64,000 nucleotides of DNA from Amoebidium appalachense (taxonomy: Eukaryota > Ichthyosporea), in assembly GCA_963693365.1 (NCBI GenBank), contig CAVNZM010000005.1, positions 2,356,001 to 2,420,000 of the forward strand, written 5' to 3'. Below the pieces are notes generated by a model. That model saw nothing but the letters and a program-made list of their open reading frames with translations. It had not been told where the DNA came from and ran no database searches. The position numbers and the translations under genes are program-made. The first letter of the stretch is position 1. Each line of letters begins with the position of its first letter. This document shows positions 1 through 34,275 of this stretch, in pieces.

Positions 1-326
1 ACACTATACACACAACCTTACATCCCCACCCCACTGCACTAGGCCCTCGTCTATTTAAGAGTTACCGTAACTTAGGACCCCTATTAAATTCATGCCCAAA
101 CAGTGCATTTTATTACATATTAATGTGCTTTTCTTCCTCGAAGATTAATGCTGAACGGGTCTCAGGTTTAGGGTTTAACAATAATAGTCTGGTTCTCTTC
201 CCTCGTGACCGGCCCGGTACCCATGGCCACCTACGACGGCTGTGTGAAAAATACTTTCGTCAATATGATCATGTAGAAATAAAGACGTTTTTCGAACTAC
301 TGTGAAACCAATAAATACAAATCCGC

Positions 327-365
<39 letters not shown>

Positions 366-852
366 TCCCCCTCCCCCCCCCCCCCCCCCCCCCCCCCCAA
401 CCCACCCACCCATCCCTTTCCCCCGTTTCCCCCCTACCGGGATTTTACCTGCCCATGTCTCTCTTTCATCCCCACCCTTGCCTAGAGACCGTATTATATA
501 TATTTCTTGTCGGTAATCTACACACAGTCTCCCCATTCCCGATTTTACATGACCAGCAGACCCTCTTTCCCGCATTTCTCCCGAACCTCCATCCTCCACT
601 CTCCCCCTAGAACGGATACACCGTAATTCGATCCCTTTTAAGGTTTAACCTATTGCCGTAATCTCAGCTGCTCCCCCTTCCCCCCTCCCCCCTCTCCCCC
701 CCCCCCCCCCCCCCCCCCCCCCTCCCCCACGAGCCCGTCCATCCTCCCCTCTCCATCCGAGTTGCTCGAGCCGCCCCCCTTAGCACTCCCGATTTCCTTC
801 CTGCTCCTCACAATCGCACGATCAGTTCCTTTTCCGTCACCATCACCTTCCT

Positions 853-883
<31 letters not shown>

Positions 884-2465
884 CCCCCCGTCCCCCGTCC
901 CCCGTCCCCTCCTCCCACATTACTTCTAACCCCCATTCTAACCTTCCCCAACTCGTTTGCGTGAGTATTTGATCCACACCCCCCCCCCCCCCTCCCCCCC
1001 CCGCTCCCCCCTTCTCCTCCCCCCCACCTAATTCAGGCACATGGTACCCACAGATATCCCATGTGCACGTGAGTCAGGCCATATGTTGGTGTCATTCAGT
1101 AGAAGAAAGGAGTGCCGTCACCGTGTTTATGGTCCCGGAGTCCCCCTCCACCCCTCCCCCTCCTTCCAACCCCCCCCCCCCCCTCCCCCACTTCCCCCGG
1201 AAACCAAATCCCCTTTTCATCCGTTCTCGCCCACCCCCCCCCCCTCCTCCCCCCCCCCCCCCCCCCCCCCCCCTCCCCTCGGTCCCCCCCCTCCCAACCC
1301 CTCCCCTCCCTCTCCAAGCCCGTACTAAACAAAAACAAGAAAAAAGGGGGAGAAACATAAATTCCACAAAAACACACACAAAATATACACAGAAAGTCTC
1401 GCTAGATCCCCGGCCCAAACACACACACACCCCTCTTCCTCAGTAGTACGCTGGTGTGCATGTATAAATGGAGTTGGTGGTAGGTGTTAGGGGGGAAGAG
1501 GGGGCGAGGGGGGCCACGTGGGGAGGGGGGAGGGGGAGGGGGATAAGAAAGAGGGCATCGGGTAACAGGTAAGGAACAAGGTAAGGTCAGCATTCGGGGG
1601 AGGGACGGGGGAAAGGGGGGGGAGGGGTGGGCAGGATAGGGGGGGAGGGGGGGGGAGGAGGGTATGTGGATGAATGCAAGAATGGGCAAGTCACACGTAG
1701 GATGGGGGGATGGAGGGGGGAGGGGAGGGGGGTAGAGGAGGGGGGGGGGGGGGGGGGGGATGGCTGAGGTGACCCAACCTCGCCTGGTTATATGTCTGAC
1801 GGATGCCTACAGATATGAGCCCGGGGGTGGAGAGGTGGGGGGGGTCCATGGAAAGTTGAGTTGAAGAAGAGCAGCAGGGGCGGGGGGGGGGGGGGGGGGG
1901 GGGGGAGGGGGGTTGAAAGAAAAGAAGGTGCTGTTAGGATCGGATTTAAAGAAGTTAATGGGGAGAGCGGGTAGGGGTTGAGGGACCGTTTTTTTTTGGG
2001 GGGGGGGGGGGGGGGGGGGGGGGGGAGGAGGGGGGTGCAAGTGGTAAGAGAGAGGGGGTGTGGGGGTTGGGGTGGGAGGGATGAGGGGGAATCCAGGGCC
2101 AAAATTTGAGAAAGTGAAGCCTAAGAAGGCTAGGAAGGCGGGGAATAGTGCTGCAAATCGTAACGTGTAACACAGTGGCCGACAAGATATTTCTCTTCCA
2201 AACCTTTTCTTTTCTTTTCTTTTCGGGGAGGAGAGAGGGGGGAGGGGGGGAGGGGGGAGGGAAGGAAAGGGGGAGGGGGGAGGGGTTATTGTTAGATTCC
2301 ATTATTCGCAACTCAGTTACGAAGAAATTCTCGTTTCTTTATGCAATCCGCTCTCTCCCTCATTTGGAGGCATAGCAGTGGGACAGGTGTGTGGCTGGGG
2401 ATAGGGGAGGGGAGGGGAGGGTGGAGGAGGGGGGAGGGGGGAGGAGGGGTTCAAATGATCTTGGC

Positions 2466-2501
<36 letters not shown>

Positions 2502-2853
2502 GCGGGGGGGAGGCGGAGGGGGGGGGGGGGGGGGGGGGGGAGGGAAGGAAGGGGGGGCATCTCGAAAGATCAGAATTCCTATTTGTTCGTTCTTTTTCTC
2601 GCATGCACCTTCTCTCCGTTTCACTTTCTATTGTTTTTCAAGTTGCTTGTGAAAAGGAGGCGTGTGAGAGTGGAATAGTGAGATACTGCGGGAGCTCCAA
2701 GGGTGTCAGGGAAGGAAAGCAACGTTAAGGTGACCAACTCAGCCAAACTGGGAAGGAGAATATGAGTGGTGTTGGCGACCCTTTTTTTTTTTTTGAAGGG
2801 GGGAGGGGAGATATGGATGCGGCTAGAGAGAGTGAGATAGAGAGAAATGGAGG

Positions 2854-2887
<34 letters not shown>

Positions 2888-3600
2888 TGGAGAAGGGGGG
2901 GAGAAGGGAGGGAGGGGGGGGAGAGGGGGAGCGTTCCGATTTTGGATTAGAGATGTAAAGCAAACTGTCTCAATGATTCTGGGTGTGTGGAGAAGACGGA
3001 GGTATGAGAGAGGAGAGGAACCACACACAAGCAAAGGAGTGAGTGAGAGAGTTAGAAATGTATTTTGGATTTGAAATTTGGATAGGTGCTCGTATTGGTA
3101 ACTTTGTAGTTTAGGGGAGGAGGGGGGTAGGGGGGGGAGGGGGGAGGGGGGGGGGGGTTTGGGGTAAGGGGGGGGGGGGAGGGGGAATGGCAGGAGTGGG
3201 TTGATGAGGGGGGAAGAGGGAGACGGGAAGGACCGAGCTCGAGGAGGGGGCAGGAAAGGGGGGAGGAGTTGGAGGGGGGGGCTTGGGGGGGTGGAGGGGC
3301 AGGGGTGGCAGGGGTCGACTGAGAAGCCACCGAGTCAGACCATAACTCAGTGTTGGGTGAAAGGGAGGTAGGAGGAGAGGGGCCAGGCGATGGACAGGCA
3401 GAGGGCATGAGAAAATCCATTATGTGTATGGCTTTTTTTTTTTTTTCGGGGCGGGGGGGGGGGGGGGGGGGGGGGGGGGAGCGGGGTTGTCTATATAGCC
3501 GATAAGCAGAATTTGTTTGCAGCATCCGCTTTGATGTACGTGGAGAACACCAAAGGAGAGTGAGTAGCGAGCAAGACTTCACTGTTAACGTTGGGCAGTT
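1..3600. other. Homopolymer-rich DNA with no convincing gene
   Basis: This stretch holds a (TA)n run near 328-361, many poly(C) tracts up to about 1310, and then poly(G) and purine-rich tracts to about 3480. Several tracts are joined T-run to G-run (for example 1989-2025 and 2467-2540). Open frames here are mostly Pro or Gly runs caused by the tracts. One minus-strand frame at about 3176-3430 has a more varied Ser/Pro/Thr composition and could be an exon, but it has no recognisable domain. Confidence 0.6.
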
Positions 3601-3602
3601 GT

Positions 3603-3608
3603 TTTATT
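3603..3608 (-). terminator. Candidate poly(A) signal of the subtilase remnant
   Basis: The minus strand reads AATAAA about 160 bases downstream of the subtilase TAG at 3768-3770. The motif is common by chance, so position is the only support. Confidence 0.35.
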
Positions 3609-3767
3609 GATTGCAATCAGAGCCTCCTGTGGGCCTATACATCCTCACAGTACTACTAGCCACATCATATTGTTTTTAACCAAAAGTTGATTTCCCATTC
3701 TCCAAAATGCCCTCGTAAATCATACAAGCTAGCATCTTAGACCCAACTAGAAATGCATCACCCGTGC

Positions 3768-5036
<1,269 letters not shown>

Positions 5037-5815
5037 CTGGGGGTGAAGGTACGTGTGAGGTATACCATCCGTTGCCTTGAAGTCTTGACGCACCGGTACC
5101 TTGATCATGATATCGATTTATTTGTTTGTGGCCTCGAGGTCATGGGTCAACTAAGCTGTGATTTGTATTACTACTAAATGCATATGCAGCCTATGTAATT
5201 CCTGCGCATGTGACGCCCGTGTTCTATTCTGGCATGGCAAAGTATGCATGTAGCTATGTAGTAAATGAGTAATAGGGTGGAGAGGTCCGCCCAGTTACAG
5301 TATGTAGGGCAAGGCACAGCTGTATGTATGTAGGTACACAGTAGAGGGCTCAGTGATCCAGCTGCAGTGGCGCCGCACCGCCGTCACACAACACACAAAA
5401 GCCCGAGATCTAGCGCGCATCCAATCAGCAGCCAACGCGCCAAAATCAAGATCCAGAGCTATAATTGGTTCACACAGCTGTTGAGTCTCAGAGATGAGCA
5501 GTCGAGTTTGGCGTGTGCAACGGGCAAGCCGCAAGCCTTACACTCTCTGCACTGTATGTAGCTACTAACCAAAAGACCACGAGAGTAGCTCCTCATGGGA
5601 TGGGAAACGCAGAGCTGTGTATGGAGGTTATTTGGTTGTTAAGATATATAGCTAAATTATTGCAAGAGCAGTATACATACACGCCATATCATAACACACA
5701 TACGAGAAGCGCAGATACACACACTAAAAGTTCGGCAAAAAACATGCGTCCTGCGAGATTACCAAAGAAACCCAACAACTAAACACCGATGGTTCTGTGG
5801 TAGCCAGCAGCCACC
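5037..5815. promoter_or_regulatory. Head-to-head interval upstream of DNA2
   Basis: About 780 bases separate the first visible subtilase exon (minus) from the DNA2 start codon (plus). No further exon of either gene was found. The stretch is mostly unique sequence and holds a CCAATC box near 5419. It would be the DNA2 promoter and 5' UTR by position. The DNA2 start lies in the context gccaccATG, which matches a Kozak consensus. Confidence 0.45.
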
Positions 5816-27236
<21,421 letters not shown>

Positions 27237-29229
27237 CCCTCCCACCAAATCATCCCCCCCCCCGGGGGGGAACAAACAGGCACACCGGTGTAGTCGTCTT
27301 GTTGATGTGAACGCTCAAGTGTCGTCAACCAGAGTTTGCCTTCTAGAGACTTTAGCCCTTCCGCAGGTCTTCTAGGAGCGAGACCACGTCGATTATTACT
27401 TCGAGCACTGGAAGTGTGTATATTGGCACTATCGGCAATCATCTGATGTTTTCTCTTTCTTTCTGTTTTCGGTTTTTTTTTTTTTTTTTTTTTTTTGCCC
27501 CTTTTTCTTTTATGGTTTGCTTTTGCTTTCTCCTTTTGCAAACGGGCTGTGTGTGTGGCATGTGGGTAGTTTTTTTTTTTTTGTTGGTTGGTTGGTTTTT
27601 TGTTTCTTTTTTGGGCGCACCGGGGGGGAAGGGGGGAGGGGGGGGGGGGGGGGGGGGGGGGATGATAAAGTGAATGCATGGAACATGTTTTTTTGATTGT
27701 ATTCATAATTCTTTCCTTTTTCAAACCCTTTGTCGGTGTTTGCGCGAAATACCTTTAATATGCGAGTTGAATGTGGTTTAGAAGCCCATGAATATGCTTC
27801 TTGAATGTTTCAATTACAATAATGTTCGTTTGTGAAACCACACACAGTAACACCCACGCACCTGTTGAACTGAGTGACACGAATAGGCATTTACACACCC
27901 TGTGACATTTGTGCACGCACAAAATATGCACAGTAAAAAAAAGTAGACGGAACGAATTAAGACGCATTTATATAGGTCCCGGAAATAGCCGTGGCTATTT
28001 AATGATCTGTGAACCAATGGGTTCGGTAGCTTAAAATGTTAAACACTTGACAGCCTGGTCTAGAAAAACTTGCTGTGCCAATAGTAATCATATGAATGTT
28101 CGTTCGAACCATCATGTATCCGGTATGTATGGCTGAATGAATGGCCTATTTGTACATATATATGCTGCAGGGGAACACACATGCACAAGCATGGCACTGC
28201 CATTCAATATCTCCAATAAATAAAAATACCGCGCGTGCTCAATAGAAGCACTGTGGCATCATGCTGGACTAAGTCTAAGCAGCACCACCAGGGCCCGTAT
28301 TGTGGACATAAGGTGAGATGCTCTGTTTCACATGCGGGGGTTGGGTTTGTGCGTGGTGGTACACCCATCTTCATAAACATGGGTATTATCCAAAAACACA
28401 TGCTGCAGCTGTCACCCTCCACGTGCATGCATGTGTACACGTGTGTGCGTTTGCCGGCGCTGCATGTGTGTGTGTGCGTTTGTGCACTGTGTGTGTGTGT
28501 GAGCCGGGGGGGGAGGGGGCCGGGGGGGGGGGGGGGTGCCATGGATTATATGCCTGTAAACTTTATTTGCTATATAATCTACCTCCCTCGAAAAAAAGAA
28601 CTATCACCAAATCAAACTCGAGCTATAAAATTCCGGCGCAAACATGAAAGTTACAACTACGGAAGCAACTGACCCGGACTGTTAACGTTGCTACCACAAC
28701 TCGATTATGTACGCTCCCAACGTTGAGGACGACGTGCATGTGTGTGTATGTGTGAAGGTTTTTGTATGTGAAGCTTGGTGTATGTGTGTGCCTGTGTGCC
28801 TGTGTGTGTGTCTGTGTGTGTCTGTGTGTGTCTGTGTGTACATGTCCCGGCAGATGACTGGCAGCTGGATGGAAGGAATACATATGTACCGAAAACTATA
28901 AACATAATAGTACCAACAACTCCGTTATCTATTGTTTTCTGAAATCTTCAAATGATATGACAACAAACATACCAATGATGATCATACCAACTATCCACAA
29001 TACCTGCTAGCATTCTCTGCTCTAATACATGATAAACCTTTGCCCCTTCCCCACTCCCAACTCCCGGCCATTCCAGTGCATGGTGTTAACGTTGCTGGAT
29101 GATTAAAAGACAGTAGAAAGGAATGCCGTGTCATATTGAACCTACACTATGACCACTAAGCCAGGGCTAGATATACACAAACTGCTCTGAGTCATCAAAC
29201 CATCATAAACAACACACTTGCTCCATATG

Positions 29230-29300
29230 TTCCGCAGCAAAGGCGTGTTCCCCACCGAAGCCGTGTTCCGCACCGCAGCCGTGTTCCGCACCGAAGTCGT
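29230..29300. repeat. 18-bp tandem repeat
   Basis: The unit GTGTTCCGCACCGMAGYC occurs about three to four times, ending in a GT array. It is in an intergenic stretch and shows no sign of coding. Confidence 0.75.
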
Positions 29301-29330
29301 GTGTGTGCATGTGTGTGGTGTGTGTGCAAA

Positions 29331-29394
<64 letters not shown>

Positions 29395-29653
29395 GTTTGC
29401 CAATCCCCAACCCCCATCTCCCGGCCATCCCACGTTTGTGGTGCCGGTGGATGAATGAAGGCGGCTGAAAGGCGGTGTCCAATCAAATCATTTCGGTGAC
29501 CTGTGAAAGAACACATCGTCAGACTGGTGAGGTTTTTTTTTTTTTTTTTTTTTTTTTTTGGGGGGGGGGGGGGGAGTAGGGTCGCATGCATACGCTGATG
29601 CTACACTGTCAAGTTTCAAGATCTTTCAATCTACGTATATATACATACATATT

Positions 29654-29990
<337 letters not shown>

Positions 29991-30921
29991 TGTGTGTGTG
30001 GGGGGGGGGGGGGGAGTATTTGTGTATGTGTGGAGGTGGGACCGGGGAGGGGGGAGAGGGGAGGGGGGGAGGGGGAGGGAAGAGGATGAAGAAGAGAGAG
30101 ATTAGAGATTCGAGACATCATTTCAAGCTTCGGTGCAGGGCTCGAACAGACAGTTGCATGCTGGGAGCTGGCTGACCTGCGTGCCTTATTGTTTAAAGGA
30201 AAAACGAAGAGTAAGGGCATATGACCAACAAAGCGGGGGGGAAAAACATAAGGGTATGGAAATTAATGTTGTTAAAAACGAGCATGATTCATGCATCTGA
30301 GCATAAAACAGGAATTTATTTGGTGAAAAACGGGAAATTCTAATCCAAACGAGGGGATGTGGGTAATGTTGCCATCTGAATGAAGAAATGCAAAATGCAA
30401 GAGTAAAACAGGTATGAAGTTTGGTGAACGAGGGTAAGTTCATGCTACGCTTGGGGCAGGATGTGAGATGGTGTTGCTTTTCGTTGAGAATGTGTTGGGT
30501 GTTGTTGTGTCAGAAGTTGAATGCATTCTGGATGTTTGGAAAGGTAACAGGGAAGAACTGAGTCTTGTACGTTTTGTATATGTATATGTTCGTGGGGAGG
30601 GGGGAGAGGGAGGGGGAGGGAGGGAAGGGGCAGCGGAAGGATGGTAACAAGGAAGAGCAGAAAGGGGGCAGGGGGGGGGGGGGGGGGGGGGGGGGAGGGG
30701 GAGGTGTGTGCCTGTGCGCGTGTGTTTGGGGTGGGTGGGTGGAAGGGGGGTGGGGGAGGAGGGGAGGGGGAAGGGGGGGGGGGGGGGGAGGTGGGGGGAA
30801 TGGAAAACAGACGAATGCGGGGAACGCGGATGAACGGGAAGAAGGGGTGAGGGGAGGGGAGGGGGAGGGGGAGGGTCTGTTTTTTTTTTTTTTTTTTTTT
30901 TTTTTTTGTTGTTTTTCCCCG

Positions 30922-30957
<36 letters not shown>

Positions 30958-31472
30958 CTGAGATGCAAACGCATTTTGGCGGGAACGATGGCTGTTGGGA
31001 GCTGTAACTCGGCGAGCGGTTGTCCAACTGCGGGAGGGAGATATCACTGTGTTAATAGGGTTCACCAGATCTGTATCCGGGGGCAGGAGGGTGGGGGGGA
31101 GGAGGGGAGGAGGGAGGGAGCGAGGGAGGAAGGGACAGGGGGGGAGGTGGGGGGGGGGGGGGGGGGGGGATTGGGGGTTTGGGAGGAGGAGAAGGGTGAA
31201 ATTCGAGGATATCGTAGGAAGGAAGAGTAGCAAATAGGGAGGTGGAGGAAAACAGGGGAGGCGTAGCTGTTAGATATGAGACGTGCAGAAAAAGAACTAA
31301 GGTAGCGAGATTTTGTTTGTAAGTACGAGACTTCTTTCTTTGCAACAAGGAGAAAAAAAAACACCAGTTTGCCTGGGGGAGGAGGGGGCCGGGGGGAGGG
31401 GGGGGGGGTGGGGGGGGGGGTGGGGGCTGGGGTGGTGCGGGGGGGGGAGGGGGGGGGGGAGGGGGAGCATAC

Positions 31473-33286
31473 TTTGACGTGCACGCGCTGAAAGTAGTAG
31501 CCCTCGAGGAGAAAGCAAACACCACACTTGGAGATGGGCTGTGAGGGCCTGTGGTGGGGTGGGGGTCAGTTTGGCCCAATATCTCTAGTTATAGATACAG
31601 GCACAGTACCTGCCTATCAGCTTCACACCGGCAAAACAACATTAGCATTTAATTAGCGTTGTTTCTACACATTCCACGTCGTATCTGTTCAAAGAAGTAA
31701 AAGTGCAGACTAGAGCATAGGAGAAAAGCCATGAAGGCACAGGGAAAGGAAAGGAAGGGAAGGCAGAAGGGTGTGTGTTTGTGTGTTTTTTTTTTTGGTG
31801 GGGGGGGGAGGGCGGCGGGGGGGGAGGGAGGGGGAGCGGGGCGGGGGGAGGGGGGGGAGGGGGGGGTACTCTGTGTCTTTCGTCTTGGACTGGGGTGCTG
31901 AGGGAGCCTTGACCTCATCCTCCCACTCGAGGGTGTCATCGGGATAGGGGGGGTCCAACGACTTGTCGGCCAATTTACGATACTCCTCCGACTCTGTTAG
32001 TGTCCACATCCATCTTCACAAACGGAGTCCCCTTAGCGAGTTCTTCGTGCTTGAGTGTGGGAGGTGCCTTTACCTCGTCCTCCCATTCCAGGGTGTCATC
32101 GGGGTAGGGGGGGTCCAAAGATTTGTCGGCCATTTTCCGATACTCCTCTGATCCTGCTATGTCTATTTCCATCTGTGCAAACGAGGTCCCCCTGGCGAAT
32201 TCTTCGCACTTAGGTGCGGGGGGTGCCTGTTTCTCATCCTCCCAATCAAGGGTGTCATCGGGGTAGGGGGGGTCCAACGATTTGTCGGTCATCCTCTGAT
32301 ACTCCTCTGATCCTATGAAGTCCAATTCCATTATCACGACCGGAACCTCCCTAGCGAGTTCTTGGCGCTTGGGTGCGGGGGGGAGCCTCAACCTTGGGTG
32401 CGGGGGGTGGCCTTAACCTCAACATCCCAATCCAGTGTGTCATCGGGGTAGGGTGGGTCCAAGGATCTGTCGGCCATTTTCCGGTACTCCTCCGACTCTG
32501 TTATGTCCATTTCCATCTGCACCAGCTGAACTTCCCCGCGGAATTCGTCGCGCTTGGGTGCGGGTTGAGCCTTAAACTTGGGTGCTGGGGTAGCCTTAAC
32601 CTCGGGTGCGGGGGGAGCCTTAACCTCGGGTGCGGAGGGAGCCTTAACCTCGGGTGCGGGGGGAGCCTTAACTTCTGGTGCGGGGGGAGCCTTAACCTCG
32701 GGTGTTGGGATAGCCGGAACCTCAACCTCCCAATCGAGTGTGTCATCGGGGTAGGGGGGGTCCAAACTACTGTCCTGCATGTTCCGATACTCCTCAGACT
32801 CCCTGATGTTCACCGAGTGGATATCTGACATTTCCTTCGGTGCAGACGGAATTACCCGATCGATATCGTCCCCCTTCTCAGTGATTGCCGTTGGTTCAGG
32901 ATCGTCAACCATAGGGACCCCCTCTGGTGTCGCCACCGCACTCACCGGCTCATCCTGTGTAGTCTCCACCTGTGTGGGAACGTCGAACGTGGATTGGGGT
33001 GTGTTCTGAGTGGTGGTTGGTGTTGACGAAAGCGGCTGATCGGTCGACTCCAAACTCAACAGTGAGACCGATTCGTCCTCTGGCTATCATCCACTTGCCG
33101 TCATCGGGGGGAAGCGGACTGGAAAAGTGTTTGTTCTCGTTAGTGAACACCCTTATGCAGATGTGTCTCTTGCAGAACCTGCTTTGCTCTACTTTTCTCG
33201 CTTACCCCCACCGTCCCCCTTCCTCCCCCTCTTCCCTCCCCCCCCCCCCCCTCTCTCTTTCCCCCTGTCTTCTCTCTCTCTCTCTT

Positions 33287-33318
<32 letters not shown>

Positions 33319-33414
33319 CCCCCCCCCCCCCTCTCTCTCCCGCCACCCACTATCTCTTTCACACACACACACATACCCAAACACACAAACACTCTCTCTC
33401 CCTCGTCCCCTCCC

Positions 33415-33447
<33 letters not shown>

Positions 33448-33919
33448 AGACGCACACGCCCCCGCCCCCCCACTCTCCCAACCATAAAACTGCACATGAT
33501 TTGAACATGAAACCGCCTAGACATGACAGAACTGCACCTGTCCGTCCGTCGTGGTGGTGGTTCGGGGGGGGGGGGGGGGGGGGGGGGAGAGGTGGGTGAG
33601 ACAGAGGGGAGGTGGGGAAGGGTGGGGGGGGAGGGGGGGGGGTGGGCTAGGGGGTTGGGGGTTGCGTGTGTGTGTGTGTGGGTGGGTGGGTGGGGGGGGG
33701 GGGGGGGAGGGGAGGGGGGGGGAAGGGGGGGAGGGGATGGGGGGGGGGAAGGAGGGGGGAGGGGGCATACGTGAAGTTTGCCAAGAGGTCAATGACGTCA
33801 TAGGCCATTGTGCTGGGCAGTGCGGCCCAGGCAGACAGGGCAGAGCCAAAGGACTGAGGTAACCGGCCACTGTGGAGCACACGGAGAACATGGGCCTTGA
33901 TCCGGTCAAGTTGAGCAAC

Positions 33920-33980
<61 letters not shown>

Positions 33981-34244
33981 GCGTGTGCGTGTGTGTGTGT
34001 AGAATGTTACGTCTGTGCATGTGCATGGGAGCAGATAAGAAGGTTTCGTGTTAAGTGATGGCATATTGCATGTTAATGGAGACCAGAATCCTTATCATAC
34101 TATCATAGCGGAACCCCGGAACCCGGAATTTCTACCCTGCAGCATGCAAATCACAATACCTCGGTAGGGAGAGGGAGCAGGGTTGGGGGCAAAAGTGAGC
34201 GTGTGTGTGTCTAGATGCGGGTTGGCAGCCGGGGGAGGGGGGAG

Positions 34245-34275
<31 letters not shown>

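Noticed and set aside
1063-2040. Long Pro-rich and Gly-rich open frames on both strands
   Set aside because: They are translations of poly(C)/poly(G) tracts with no domain, no splice structure and equal openness on both strands.
29142-29482. Open frame with AEHGCGAEHG-type repeats on the minus strand
   Set aside because: It is the 18-bp tandem repeat plus a CA array. There is no start context or neighbouring exon.
30120-30190. tRNA-like segment on the minus strand with GTTCGAGCCC B box
   Set aside because: The B-box core is good, but a matching A box and stems were not found, so I do not call a tRNA.
30440-31027. Terminal exons of the YPDDTLEW gene
   Set aside because: Candidate segments at 31027-30965 and 30515-30440 have acceptors, but the donor between them is weak, the stop differs between readings, and part resembles the dispersed-repeat end. 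I did not add them to the gene model.
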